From assembly GCF_000350225.1 (NCBI RefSeq), contig NW_005178593.1, positions 165,335-229,334 on the forward strand: 64,000 bases of DNA. The letters run 5' to 3'. The position numbers and the translations under genes are program-made. Below the pieces are notes generated by a model that was not told the origin of the DNA, did not search any database, and was given only the letters and a program-made list of their open reading frames with translations. This document shows positions 9,641 through 21,624 of the stretch, in pieces. Origin of the DNA: Chondrus crispus (lineage: Eukaryota; Rhodophyta; Florideophyceae; Gigartinales; Gigartinaceae). Within the stretch, counting starts at the first letter, position 1. Each line of letters opens with the position of its first letter.

Positions 9641-11200
9641 AGCAATCTATCCTCGTAAGAATACTGTGGAGTTGGCAGATTTCTCGGAGGTTCCGATTAT
9701 AAGGAAGTTCTCGCCGAGAAAGGGAAAGAAAACTCTGGTCCCAGGAGAGCACCAGGAAGAGAAAAAAGGAGAACGAACTTCCCCCAGAGTGAAGGTGGCA
9801 AGAGCCACGACTATTGAGCCAGGGACGCAACGCGTAGTCGAATGCACCTCGAAGAGGACTGGTTTAGTCGTGTTCCAGCCGTACTCAACGTTATATCAAA
9901 AACACGGCTTAGTGAGCACGAATGGTGTCGTCCAGGTTGAGCCTGACAGGCCATTCCGTTTACACGTTGCGGATTTTAAGAAGTACCCTGTCAGGCTACA
10001 AAAAGGCCAGGTGGTTTCCGAACTTCTACCGCATCCGCGAGCCGCGTTCGCAAGCCAAACCACCATTGGTGAGGTACTTGGAGTACAAGAGATAATCGAG
10101 GAAGGAGTTCCTAATTCTACTCCGTCGCTTACAGGCGACGTTAAATTTCTATCATCAGAGCAAAACCCGAAAGATCCGCGAGAAGAACGGTTGGATGGGC
10201 TCTCCGCGTCGGCAACTGCGAAGCCGGAACGACGGATCGAGCCTCCACCGCCGGACGTGGATGAACTCGACCTAAGCCACGTCCCGAACCGGCTACGCGA
10301 GCGATTCTGTCAGATGCTCAAGAAATATTCCCGCATGTGGGATGGGACCCTTGGTGAAATTAACACCACGGTCCACCGAATCGAATTGGTCCCGGACTCA
10401 AGACCAATTGCGCAAGCCCCGTATCGGGCCGGGCCTAAGGCGCGCGAGAAAGAAGATGCAGAAGTACAGAAGATGTTAGAGGCAGGAGTAATTGAGCCGG
10501 AACAGTCAGAATGGGCGTCGCCCGTGTTGCTGGTGCCGAAACCGGACGGTTCAATGCGCTTTTGCGTTGATTATAGAAGATTGAATGCAGTGACGGTGAA
10601 GGACACGTACCCGCTGCCGCGCATGGATGAGTGTTTAGACTCGCTTGGTGACACCAAGGTTTTCTCCGCGTTAGACGCCATCTCCGGGTACTGGCAGATG
10701 CCAATTCCCGAAAGCGATCGCGACAAAACCGCATTTTCGTGTCACTCAGGTTTGTACCGATTCTCAAGAATGCCCTTCGGGCTTACCAACGCGCCAGCAA
10801 CGTTCCAGAGAGCCATGGATATCCTGCTCTCTCCGTTCCGTTCGAAATGCTGTCTGGTATATCTAGATGATATCATCATCTTCAGCAAATCCTGGGAGGA
10901 GGACGTCGTCCACGTTGACGAAATACTGTCTGTATTGGAGAAGGCAGGTGTGAAGCTCAAGCTTCGCAAGTGCGAATTTTTCGTCGAAAAGATCAAGTAC
11001 CTGGGCCACGTCGTTCGGCCAGGTACGCTCGAAGTTGACGCCGCGCGAACCGCCGCATTGGAACCAGTGAGGTACCCTCAAGCGCAGACGCAGCTCAGAA
11101 GCTTCCTGGGACTTTGCAATGTCTACCGCAGGTTCGTTCCGCATTATGCGAAAATTGTGCATCCTCTAAACCAACTACTCAAGAAAGGACAACCGGTCTA
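9636..11200 (+). pseudogene. E2 protease end, spacer and reverse transcriptase
   Basis: About 520 codons are open from the end of the protease, ending at an in-frame TAG (11199-11201). A beta-rich spacer (about residues 50-190) precedes RT. All RT motifs are present in order: 'PIAQAPYRAGP', 'SEWASPVLLVPKPDGSMRFCVDYRRLN' (in two parts), 'YPLPRMDECLDSLG', 'LDAISGYWQMPI', 'RMPFGLTNAPATFQR', the catalytic 'YLDD' (about 10858-10869), and 'YLGHVVRPG'. The catalytic aspartates are intact. The stop falls at the junction with RNase H, where E1 and E4 have Gln and Arg. Confidence 0.93.
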
Positions 11201-11201
11201 G

Positions 11202-11870
11202 TTGGAAGGATTCGACGAACCATGCGAAAAAGCTTTTCATAAGCTCAAAGACGCTACCTTGGCGCCACCGGTGTTGGCGCTGCTGAAGAAAGACCTACCA
11301 TACTCTGTAGATACCGATGCAAGCGACTATCAAATCGGCGCTGCATTATTCCAAACGCATCCGGATGTGCAACGTAAACCCATCGGGTTCTTTTCCAGAA
11401 CGTTAGCCGCAGCAGAGAGAAAATATTCTGTAGCAGAAAAAGAATGTCTAGCGGTAATTTGGGCCGTACAGACTCTAAGACCATATCTATATGGCGAGCA
11501 CTTCATTGTGCATACCGACCATGCCTCATTGAGGTGGTTGATGAACGTAACCGACCCCAGCGGGAGATTAATTCGATGGAGGCTCCGCCTCTCGGAACTT
11601 GATTTCGAAATAAAGTACAAAAAGGGCAAGGCTAACAGCCAAGCTGATGCACTGTCAAGATTACGGACAGCAGGAGAAACCGTCGACGAAATCGACGACG
11701 AAATCCCATTCTTTATGGCCGAACCTGCCGACGCTACACAAGACGAAGAAGAAGATTTTGAACGGCTCGACGACATCCTCGCTCTTGAGGAGGGGGCCAC
11801 CTCTGATCGCCTCGATCACTTCCAAGCTGACACTCGGGAGGAGCTCAATCGCGAGCAACGAGCAAGCCGT
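11202..11870 (+). pseudogene. E2 RNase H
   Basis: This continues in the RT frame after the TAG. 'SVDTDASDYQIGAALFQTHPD' carries the first acidic residue, 'KYSVAEKECLAVIWAVQTLRPYL' the second, and 'HTDHASLRWLM' the third. The basic patch 'RWRLRLSELDFEIKYKKGKANSQADALSRL' completes the fold. An acidic linker follows, and at about 11865-11875 the frame shifts into that of integrase. The domain itself looks intact. Confidence 0.92.
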
Positions 11871-13191
11871 CGACCCCTTCTGCAGCCGAACCAAAGAAGA
11901 AATGGATGCGGGAAAGACGCGCACGTTCACAACGGAGACCGAGGAACTCGAAGGAACTCTATGCCGTACCGCGGCGGAGTTCGTACAAATGGTAATACCA
12001 CAATCATTAAGTGACCGCGTCCTTGGGTTAAGCCATTACGCAAAACTGGCAGGACACCCTGGAGGCAGGAAACTGTACAAGACATTGAGAAGATATTTTT
12101 ACTGGCCTACGATGGCCCTAGACTGCTACGCAGTCGCGAAGAATTGCGCCGCATGTGCGCGGGAAAGGGTGAAGTTAAGAAGAAACACGAAAGAAATGAA
12201 GCTGTTCACGCCCCAAGCTCCGCTGGAATTTGTCGCCATCGACATTCTCGGCGAGCTAATTACAACTAAACGAGGAAATAGGTATATTGTCGTGATCAGC
12301 GATCGATACTCGAAACTGGTACGAACCGTACCGTTGAAGAAAATATCAGCTGCGCACATCGCACAAGCCTTCGTTCACCATTGGGTATTCGTGTACGGAC
12401 TGCCGGTCCAGCTGCTGTCTGACAATGGAACACAGTTCACGGCCCGGTTCTTTCAGAACGTCTGCCGAATTCTCGGCATACGCAATGTGTTCACGACTAC
12501 GTACCACCCGCAAGCCAACGGCCAAGTTGAGAGGTTTAACCGCACGCTGACTTCCGCGTTGCGAAAATATGTTGGAGAGCATCCCAAGGACTGGGACCTA
12601 TTTAGCGACGCTGTGACGTTCGCATACAACACGCGAGTTCGTCGACCTACGAACATCGCGCCCTTCGAGCTGGTGTTAGCTCGGGCGCCAAGAAGCATTG
12701 CGTTACAAGCGCAGCCAAGTTTGGAAGGATTTAGCTCGAATCGAGCGTACTACCTGAAATGGCAGTCGTGGTTGGAAAGCCTGATCAAAGGCGCTGGTAA
12801 GAGCTTGCGGAAAGAACAAGCGCGCTACAAGCGAAACTTTGACGCACGGCTCCGCAAACCGAGGTATGACATCCCTTCAGGATCATACGTATTCCTTCGG
12901 AAAGAGCAAGGCACGACTACCAAGCCGAAACATAAGTTGGCCCAAGTAGCTGCGGATCCATATCAAGTGAAGGAGTCAACTGAGAATACAGTCGTCATTG
13001 TTATAGGCGACCAAGAAGAGCGCGTGTCGCGAGATAGAGTCGAATTAGCCCCTAGTCCCATGGACTACACGCCGATAATCGGGCTACGACAAGCGTTACA
13101 GTTCCTAAATCGAGGTGGGGAACGAGAAGAACCCGCCGCGCAAGCGAAGGATAGGACGGATGACGGACAGTTGATAAATCAGGAAGCTGCG
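11870..13191 (+). pseudogene. E2 integrase (HHCC finger, catalytic core, C-terminal domain)
   Basis: The frame is open to the solo LTR at 13192. The zinc region has 'HYAKLAGHPGG' (two His) and 'CAACARER' (two Cys). The core has all three catalytic acids, in 'FVAIDILGE', 'LLSDNGTQF' and 'NGQVERFNRTL'. 'PFELVLARAP' follows, then a long helical linker and the C-terminal strands 'GSYVFLRKEQG' and 'VSRDRVELAPSPMD'. The core is about as complete as in E4. Integrase inserts the cDNA. The frame continues across the removed solo LTR into the chromodomain segment at 14249, with one TAG in between. Confidence 0.93.
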
Positions 13192-14248
13192 TGTAGTGCA
13201 ATGTGCCTGGTAGGCCGCGAACACAGTCCGACGGTCAAACAAAAAGAAGAAAACAGCAACAGAAACAACCACTGCCGATGGCACGCGCTACAGAGCGTTC
13301 GAGACTCCCTTTTCCCTTGTGTGAGCTTGCGGCCCACGGTAGCTCCACTCCGACGGGGGGGTTAAGGAAAGATGCCCGGCCGGGGAGGATAATGGTCGTA
13401 GAGACTTGTGAAGACTTGAGTGCTCGGCGAGTGCGGGTTGGGCTTGTGTACGAGAACCTAACCGCGGTTCGCTGGGTTGTAAGGCCAATGCTCGACGAGC
13501 GTCTTCAGCACCTTGCGTATAATTCAGGGTCTTCGACGGGGGCTCGATTAGCACTACCCGACGGGAACGTAACTATGTAGCAACGCTACGACCAACGTGT
13601 TGCCCGATGGCAAAACACCGACACCAATGCGATCGCAATCGCGGTTGGTGGTACCCACACTTTCTTGTCTGATAAGACCTTCGTAGGAGGCGTCGTGGCA
13701 ACAGCCTTCCGACGGAACAGGACACTGTAGCAGCGCTACGACATACGTGCAGCCCGATCGCAATCACACCAACACCGGATTGGTCGCGACCGACTCTAAT
13801 GGAACCAACACAATTAAGGGAAAAATAGAGGTGGAGAAAGAAAAGGATAGGAACTAGAGATAGAAAAGGGTAAAAGGATAAGGAAAGGGGACCCCGAGCA
13901 ATAGAGGATGTCGTTAGCAGCGTAGAAGTGATGAAGCGCGTCGCGTGAACGGAAGCGGTCTTCGACGAAGGCGAGATCTAACTCCGGCAACTCGGGTTAC
14001 CTTTACTGACTTGGTGGTCCACGGGCTAAGTTATGTATCGCCCCGCCGAAGCCACTACAGTAGCTCGCGGCGCTAGATTCTTAATTTAATCTAATGTCAG
14101 CTAAATAATTGGTAACTAAATTAAAACAAATAATTAAAATAATACTGTGCAAATATTCACACTTGTGTCCCCCAATCCGGACTACTTTGTCATACCTTAT
14201 GGATTTCTCTTCGTTCCACCTCCCTGTAGAGCCCATTATTGCACTATA
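13192..14248 (-). mobile_element. Solo LTR, family A, minus orientation, inside E2
   Basis: A 1,057-bp LTR lying backwards relative to E2. The flanks are a perfect 5-bp duplication, ctgcg at 13187-13191 and 14249-14253. One end keeps TGTAGTGCAAT, and the other reads ATTGCACTATA through a single change. Removing it and one CTGCG restores the E2 frame between the integrase C-terminus and the chromodomain. No internal element DNA is present. Confidence 0.95.
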
Positions 14249-14571
14249 CTGCGGGCATCCCGCCCGATCTACAAGAGATGGGAGGTTCGGAAGAGCAGGA
14301 TGAGGATGAGTCGCTGGCTCTTCGGAAGGGGGAAGGACAGTTGGACACGCAGGAAGAAGGAGCCGAGATTCAGGAGTAGGTGATCGACAAGATCGTGGAC
14401 CATAGCTACGACGAGGAGAAATTAATTCTCAAAGTGAGATGGTATGGGCATACCATCGAGGACGCGACGTGGGAGCCCATTGAGCAGTTACCTCGTAGCA
14501 CAGCAGTCACGTATTTCCGAAGGAAACGGTTGCCCCTGCCGGGGCAAGTCCCGCACGCGGTACCTAGATAG
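14249..14571 (+). pseudogene. E2 chromodomain (integrase C-terminal targeting module)
   Basis: An acidic lead-in ('EEQDEDESLALRKGEGQLDTQEE') is followed by an in-frame TAG at about 14380, where E4 has Tyr. The chromodomain comes next: 'VIDKIVDHSYDEEKLILKVRWYGHTIEDATWEPIEQLP'. The aromatic residues used by chromodomains to read histone methyl-lysine (W and Y in 'KVRWYG', W in 'ATWEP') are present. In chromoviruses this module steers integration to marked chromatin. The stop would separate it from integrase. Confidence 0.88.
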
Positions 14572-15039
14572 CTGTTGTCAAGAAAGAATGCAGAGAAGAG
14601 CCAGCAAAGAAGTCAGAAGTTTAAGGAAGCGACGGACCGCGACGGTTGAAGATAGAAGACATGAGAGCGGGAGGAAACTGGCAGTCCTTTTTTGCAACGC
14701 GTCCCATAATGGCACTGACGCGCAACGCGTTTTCGAGGAATTGGAGTAAAATTGTATCCTTGGATGAGGCATTGCGCAAATTACGTATACGTAATTTGCG
14801 ATCATATATGATCACGCGTTGCAGTGAGGCGCACGCGCTGGAACGCTTGGATCAGGGATCCACACTCGCTTGTAATAATTTGAAAGGAAAGTGTTTTTGA
14901 GGGGTTTTCACGAGTGGACAAAGGACAAGTGGTGCGCGAGCAGAAGTGAGATACAGGGGATGACGCGAAATTTTAATTCAGATCAAGAAACCAAAGGAGT
15001 TGCCACAGACTTGTTGTCGCCGGCCACAGCCGACGATAC
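14572..15039 (+). other. E2 3' noncoding region, first part (before E4)
   Basis: No convincing coding sequence. It contains a palindromic AT-rich stretch ('AATTACGTATACGTAATT', about 14777-14794). The region ends in GATAC (15035-15039), the target duplication of E4, and resumes at 27578. Confidence 0.7.
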
Positions 15040-15976
15040 TGTAGTGCAATGTGCCTGTCAGGCAGAGACCCAGGTCCGATGGTCCTACACAAACAACAAC
15101 AACAAAAACAACAACTGCCAACGGCACAGCGCTACGGAGTGTTCGAAGCTCCCTGTCCTCTTTAAGCGGGTTTGCGGCCCGCAGTATCTCGGATCCCTGA
15201 TAGGGAGGGCAAAGAGAAGGGCCCAGCCCGGGATCGGTAACTGGTGGTAGAGTCTTGTAAAGGCAACTGCTCGACGAGTTCGGAGGGTTGTCTAGGTAAA
15301 CCTGGTCCGATGGGTCGTAAATCCAATGCTCGTAGAGCGCCTTGTACACCTTATACCCTTGATAAGGTCTTCGACGGGGATGTCGCAACGTAGCCCGTCG
15401 GGAATGAAGAAAACGCAGCAGCGCTACATCGTCGTACTGCCCGATGGCAAAGTACCAACACCGGATCGGTCGTAACCAGATTCCGATGGAACCAACTCTG
15501 AGAAAAGCACCACTGGTGCACCAACACAGAAGCCCGATGGCTAATGACGTCACGTTGCGGATCGCAATCCTATAAGGTGGGACCAACTCAAGATTAAGGG
15601 AAATTAGGATAGGGAAATAAAGGAAAATTGATAATGAAAAAGGGGGCCCCCGAGCGCAAAGGATACCGTAGGCTAGAGTAGAAGGGAATGTCTTGTAAAA
15701 GACGGACTTCGACCAAGGCGATATCAAACTCTGGCAACTCGGGTTACCTTTACTCACTTGGGTTGGTAACGGGACTATGCTATATAGCCCCGCCGGGGCG
15801 AGTACAGTAGCTCCCGGCTCTAGATTCTAGATCTAATTTGTAAATAGAATTAAATAATTAAAATAATCGTGCGCATCGTTGCACACGTGTGTCCTCCAGC
15901 CCGGACTACAGTATCCAATTTTTTTCCTTTTCTCACTTCCTTTCACCCCCCTACCCGAGACGGGTATTGCACTACA
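15040..15976 (-). repeat. E4 3' LTR
   Basis: A 937-bp LTR with 11-bp terminal inverted repeats. It is near identical to the copy at 26638-27577, with about a dozen differences including a CAA-unit length change. A hairpin at 15166-15182 has a GCGGG/CCCGC stem where other family-A LTRs have GTGGG/CCCAC. Confidence 0.95.
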
Positions 15977-15992
15977 TATCCCCCTTCTGAGC
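15977..15992 (-). other. E4 polypurine tract
   Basis: On the minus strand 'AGAAGGGGGATA' lies directly before the 3' LTR. The same tract precedes the LTRs at 30169 and 33936. It would prime plus-strand cDNA synthesis. Confidence 0.75.
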
Positions 15993-18900
15993 GCTCTTGC
16001 GCAGCGGCTTCACTCCCTTGCGTCCCAATTTCTTCCTTTTTCTTCCGACCGTCGGTCGCTGCGTGCGCAAGGGTAAGACGAAAACCAACTTGTGCCATCT
16101 ACCTGCGACCCATCGACTCACATGCCTCATCCTCAATCGGAGCGAACGGGCTGGAACACTGACCTTGATCTCCATGAGATAAGCTTCTCATACAAGCTTT
16201 GCACACCCCGAGGCCTCTCCAGATGTCACATATTGTGAAAATCTCTTGGCAGTTTTCTCCATGTTGAGCACTGCATCCTCTTCTAATTCAACAATCGTTC
16301 CTTCCTTTCTGCCACACTTCGCCTTCGAAAAGATGCGAAGTACTTTCTTTTCCCTCACGTCCGTCAGCCCCCACATCCGCAATCGGACGCAGCCTCCCTG
16401 TAATATAACATCCGATATCACTGTCAGCCCATACGTCATCGATCAGCAGTATAATGCGCTATCCGGAAAACCATCGCCTCATTCGTGACGCGACCTCTTT
16501 GATTCTTCCCTCTTATGCAAAGGCTGGTCTCGCTTTCCTACTGCCGATTTTGTCACGATGTGTTCCAACTGGGGCCGATGAGGTCTCATTCTGTGGCCTT
16601 CTGGCCAAACGAGAGTCAGCAGACTCCGCCGTCAAACCAGTTCTTCACGTGTAAATCACCCGCGAGGGCTCAAAGCGCGCACGACATGCCCACTCCGTCT
16701 CGGCCCTTTCTTGGTATTCAACCGCCTCATATAATGCATCGTCGAATCGTAGTTTCAACCACTCTACAGTACGCGAACCTCCTCGTCCTGTGCGTTGGGC
16801 GTCAGCCCATTCCCTCGGAAGCCTTCAAGATTGAAGCACGCACCGGTGATCCTGTCAATGTTGCTCACTCGTCATTCCCCCATTTTCTACCTCGTTCCTA
16901 TGAGGGCGGAAAACTGCCGTCCTCTTCGAGGACTTCCATCCTTCCAAATGCATCAATAAATAAAGTACTAAATGGTATCGGACAACCCCGCTGTCCGAGT
17001 GTACGGGGCGTCGCCCCCTTATATATTTATGTCATCTTGTATGACAGCGTCTTGCTGCACACGTTGCCCTCGTATCGGAGGGACCCCTTTTCCCATCAAG
17101 AGTGGGGCTTCCCTCTTTCTTGCGACTGGGAACGAGCTTGAAAAGCATCGTCCCTTCGAATTTCCCCTTTAAGTGGAAAAACAATGGCGACTGCGTCACC
17201 AGCGCGACGATTGTGTTATTTGACCGTCCTTGTCTCTGCTCCCATACCGGGAAAAATTCCATTCGTGGTCGACCACGATCTCCGTGAGACAGGCCATTCG
17301 TGCGATGCCTCTACTGTCTTCGTGCGTTGCATCCCGGGTCGGGTATATCTAGTCCAAATAAAATTGAGCGTAGAGGCAGAACATGTCTCTCTGGTCCTCC
17401 ATCGCGAGGGGGCTTGACAGTCCTCCTATAGTTGTGTCTTAGAGGGAGTCGGGGAATTTTGGTGATCTTGGGGAGCGTCGTCGCCCTTGCCAAGGCCACT
17501 CGCGACATCGTCGATCTTGGTACGTGGGGAACGCGTCCCTTGCCCCAGGCTTGAAAAACGACACTCTCCATCTCCTCGCTGTGTTTCGTTGTACTTCACT
17601 GCCTTCGCAAAAAAACAGATAGAAGGAGGACAGAAAGAAATAATAAAGTAGAAGGGTAGGGGAACAGGACATGGAAAGGAAAGGGGAGGGACCCTCACGG
17701 TTGGTCGCTCGGGGTAAAAAAATTGACATGAGCTGTGACATCGGCCGTCGTCATGACCGACGGACTGATCGCCGTAATCAAGCTCGTCGAGCTACGCATT
17801 CTCTCCGCTGGAGTCGTTCTCGCTGCAGTGGTCCTGTAGGGCGTGCGAGGAGGAGACTGGGGAGTGACTCTCCGTCACCTCATAAATGAAGAAAGCAAAT
17901 GCCGGTTCCCTTGTCTCTTGTTTCCCTGTTTTGCATTCCTTTGTTGCTGCCTCGAACGACGAAGTCTTTCACGAAAATATTCGCGGTCTGGCGCAGGAAG
18001 GGCCAGTCTTCCTAGGCGAGTGTGTGCGAAAACTTAGACGCGGTCTTCTTCGAAGTCTGCATGTCATGTGCTCGTGTGGGAGGACCCTCCCGTTCGTCGA
18101 GCGTCGGTCTCTCAGTTCGCGGATCGTGGTCACCGCCTTTGAAACGAGTCTGGCGGCGTCGTCGTTCTGTGTTGTGGTCAGCGTCGCGCGCGATGGTTGG
18201 TGACGAGGCTTCCGAAGGGCCTCGGATACTTGTGCCGTTGGCTATAGCAAGCGACACCCCGTTCTCGTATGACCGACAAGTTCCGTACCTTCCCTTAATT
18301 TTGATTAAATTTTTGAAGACTGACCAGTGCTCAATTTTCAACTTTCACCACCCGTCCAGCAGCTCCCTGCCGACATCCCTATTTTTTGATTAAATCATGT
18401 CCCACGAGGGCGGATCACTGATCCAAGCGTCCCTTCACGTGCGCGCGGCGGCAGCGCGTGATCGCATCCAAGGAGGTGTATTACCTCAGCCTGAGACTAC
18501 AGTAAATTTTCCATTCCACGGCATGGCCAGGCAGGCCATTTCATTCATGGGCGGGGGTCCCAGGCAAAATCGCTTAAGTCATTTAATTTCCCTCCTCCTC
18601 ACTCCGAGGGATCTCGTTTCCGGCGACTGTCCTTACTCTCTCCCTCCGCCACGCGGTTCACCGCATCACTTCCAACTTGAGAGCCTCCGGGTGGGGATCA
18701 TCCCCAATACAATTTCAACAATTCACTCGCGGTCTTATCGCGTCCCGCATCATTGACTTCCTCTCGATCGGCCTCCCTCGCGTGCGCCTCTACATCAACT
18801 GCCTCTTTTCCCCTCCTTCTCCCTCGACTGGAGGTTAACCCGCTCGTCAGCCTGACACAGCCCGCTATCCCTTAGGGAATACTGCAGTCTGTTCCTCCTT

Positions 18901-19756
18901 TCCCTGAACGGTAACACGACACACACACGACTACAGCATCACGCTTTTCCTTCACTTACACCCTTCCAACTGCGTTCCGCGTTCTCTTGCCTTCCGCCGT
19001 CTGGTTTCTACCAGACACTTACTCAATTAGGCACAGTCCGTCGTGCTCAGTCATTCGTAGAATACACTTCTTCCTCGGCTCGAAACACAGCGCATTAAAT
19101 TGCTTACGATCGACGGCTCGCACGGGACTGGGTACGCTCGTCCGAGGGTCGCTGACCGATATGTGTTGTAGGGCTCATTCACCTTGGTCCGCGGTGCGGG
19201 TTCTTACTTCCTGCGTCATGTCAAGAGACAACCGAAAACACACAGAAAGAAAAAAACAAAACAAAACAGAATAGAACAAAATAAAAGCAAAAGTAGTGGG
19301 TTACTGTGGTCAGTGAGTAAGTAAGTCCTCGATGAGGACGATGGTCATGTAAAAGTACGTGGTACAAAACAAGCACGTGTCTTGCTCGGTCTTCAATCTT
19401 AGCAGATCGACTGCGAACGTCCCCTGTGTGTGCCGTCGGCTGCCGGCGACAGCAACCAAAAAAATCATTTTGGATTAAATTGCTCTCCGAGGACGCCACA
19501 CTGCTCCCGATTGTCATTTCACGTGCATCCGTCGACGACGGGGGTGTGTCTTCCGGTAGGCTCAATGCCTCGTCCGGAGGCACAGTATCACTTCAATTCC
19601 TTAAAACGCGTCGCTCGTCAGCCCCTTCTTGTAAAGGCGTTCCGGACGGAAAACTTCCTTACTCCTCTCGCTCCGACTTTCCTTGCTTGCGGACCCCTTC
19701 GTTTCGAATTTCTGACTCCTCCGTGTTCCATAACATGCTAATTCTATTGACGATGA
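15993..19756 (-). other. E4 long 3' noncoding region
   Basis: About 3.8 kb between the chromodomain stop and the polypurine tract. On the element's sense strand I see no pol-like or env-like domain. On the opposite strand there is an open frame of 208 codons at 16515-17141 and shorter ones around it. None has a recognisable domain, and the set is broken by stops. A low-complexity A-rich tract lies at 19240-19300. E2 and X have comparable regions of about 3.1 and at least 2.7 kb. Confidence 0.7.
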
Positions 19757-20017
19757 CTATCCCGCTTGCGCGTGCGCGACTTGCGGCGGCAAGGGTAACT
19801 TCTTCCTTCGGAAATACGTGACGGCCGCACTGCGGGGTAATTGCTCAATGGGCTCCCGCGTCGCGTTCTCGGGCGTATAACCGTACCATTCCACCTTAAG
19901 AATCAAATTACCGTTTTGATAGTCGTGGTCGGCGACCCGGTCGATTACGTATTCCGTGTTTTCCGTTTCCTCTCCTTTCTCTGATCTGTTTCCTTCCCCG
20001 TTCTGAAGATCTTCCAA
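19757..20017 (-). pseudogene. E4 chromodomain
   Basis: 'EYVIDRVADHDYQNGNLILKVEWYGYTPENATREPIEQLPRSAAVTYFRRKKLP' is a chromodomain closely related to E2's. The usual W in 'ATWEP' is R, which probably weakens histone-tail binding. The frame differs from that of the integrase, whose frame ends at 19945, so a frameshift lies between about 19950 and 20040. Confidence 0.85.
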
Positions 20018-21624
20018 CTCATCCTCTTCTCTGGACTTTCCGAACTCGCGTAGGTCTGGAGGTGTGTTTCCGCTGTCGGCGTTTGACTAACTAACCTATC
20101 CTGGTCCCCTGACGTAGGCGCACGGGTGTGAGGACGTTCCTCGTCCTCCATTACCTCTCCTTCTTCGTTTAACTCCGGCTCTCCAAGGAACTGTAGCGCT
20201 TGACGTAGGCCAGTTATCGGCGCATAGTCCATCGGGCTTGGGGCTAACTCCACCCTATCTCGCGATGCGCGTTCCTCCTGATCGCCAATGGCGATGATTA
20301 CCGTATGTTGATCCGATCTTCTGACCTGATAAGGTCCTGTGGCGACTTGTGCCAGCTTGTGTTTCGGTTCGCTAGCCGTGCCCTGCTCCTTCCGGAGGAA
20401 CACGTAGGACCCCGGTGGGATCTCATATTGCCGTTTGCGAAGGCGTGCGTCGAAATTTTGCTTGTACCGGGCTTGTTCCTTCCGCAAAATCCTATCGGCG
20501 CTTCGCATTAGGCTCTTCAACCACGACTGCCATTTCAGGTAGTATGCTCGTGACGAGCTGAAGTTCTCCAAAGTTGGCTGCGCTTGTAACGCAATGCTTC
20601 TCGGCGCCCGACCTAACACCAGCTCGAAGGGCGCAATGTTCGTAGTTCGTTGAACTTGCGTGTTGTAGGCGAACGTCACATCGTCGCTAAATAGGTCCCA
20701 GTCCTTGGGATGCTCTCCAACATATTTTTGCAACGCGGAAGTCAGCGTGCGGTTAAACCTTTCAACTTGGCCGTCGGCCTGAGGGTGATACGTCGTCGTG
20801 AAGACGTTGCGTATGCCCAAAATTCGACAGATGTTTTGAAAGAACCGGGCCGTGAACTCCGTCCCGTTGTCGGACAGCAGCTTCACAGGGGGTCCATATA
20901 CGAATACCCAATGGTGCACAAAAGCTTGCGCTATGTGTGCCGCGGTAATGTTATTGAGTGGTACGGTTTGTACCAATTTTGAGTATCGGTCGCTGATCAC
21001 GAGGATGTAGCGGTTTCCTCTTTTCGTTGTGATTAATTCTCCAAGGATGTCGATAGCGACAAATTCCAGCGGAGCCTTGGGTGTGAACAACTTCATTTCT
21101 TTCGTATTCTTCCGTAATTTCACCCTTTCTCTGGCGCAATCTGCGCAATTCCTTGCTACAGCGTAGCAATCCAGGGCCATCTTAGGCCAATAAAATGATC
21201 TTCTCAACGTCTTGTATAGCTTCCTGCCGCCTGGGTGCCCTGCCAATTTGGCATAATGGCCCAGCCCTAGGACTCGGTCCTTCAGTGACTGCGGTATCAC
21301 TGCCTGTACGACCTCAGCCGCGTCTCGGCGTAAAGTTCCTTCGAATTCTCCAGCTTCCGTTGTGAACATTCTTGTCTTTCCAGCGTCCATTTCCTCCTTG
21401 ATCCGGGTACAGAAAGGGTCGACGGCCTGCTCGCGAATGAGCTCCTCCGGCGTGATTGCTTGGAAATGATCGAGGCGGTCGGAGGCGGCCCCCTCCTGAA
21501 GAGCGAGGATGTCGTCTACCCTGTCAAAATCTTCCTCGTCGGCTTCTGTTGCGTCGGCCGGTTCGGCCATAAAGCACGGGATTTCGTCGTCGATATCATC
21601 GACTGTTTCTTCCACCGTTAGCAA
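19945..21624 (-). CDS. E4 integrase
   Basis: About 559 codons are open. An acidic linker leads in. The HHCC finger is 'HYAKLAGHPGG' with 'CADCARER'. The catalytic core has 'FVAIDILGELITTKRGNRYILVISDRYSKL' (first Asp), 'LLSDNGTEFTARFFQ' (second Asp) and 'DGQVERFNRTL' (Glu). The C-terminal domain has 'GSYVFLRKEQGT' and 'SRDRVELAPSPMDYAP'. All catalytic and zinc residues are present, so this is the best preserved enzyme in family A. The tail after about residue 500 belongs to the linker before the chromodomain and ends after a frameshift. Confidence 0.93.
   Translation of the reverse strand: MLTVEETVDDIDDEIPCFMAEPADATEADEEDFDRVDDILALQEGAASDRLDHFQAITPEELIREQAVDPFCTRIKEEMDAGKTRMFTTEAGEFEGTLRRDAAEVVQAVIPQSLKDRVLGLGHYAKLAGHPGGRKLYKTLRRSFYWPKMALDCYAVARNCADCARERVKLRKNTKEMKLFTPKAPLEFVAIDILGELITTKRGNRYILVISDRYSKLVQTVPLNNITAAHIAQAFVHHWVFVYGPPVKLLSDNGTEFTARFFQNICRILGIRNVFTTTYHPQADGQVERFNRTLTSALQKYVGEHPKDWDLFSDDVTFAYNTQVQRTTNIAPFELVLGRAPRSIALQAQPTLENFSSSRAYYLKWQSWLKSLMRSADRILRKEQARYKQNFDARLRKRQYEIPPGSYVFLRKEQGTASEPKHKLAQVATGPYQVRRSDQHTVIIAIGDQEERASRDRVELAPSPMDYAPITGLRQALQFLGEPELNEEGEVMEDEERPHTRAPTSGDQDRLVSQTPTAETHLQTYASSESPEKRMSWKIFRTGKETDQRKERKRKTRNT

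Noticed and set aside
14978..15757. 259-codon open frame in the E4 LTR, repeated at 26618-27358
   Set aside because: Both copies are inside the two LTRs of one element and are conserved only by recent LTR identity. No domain.
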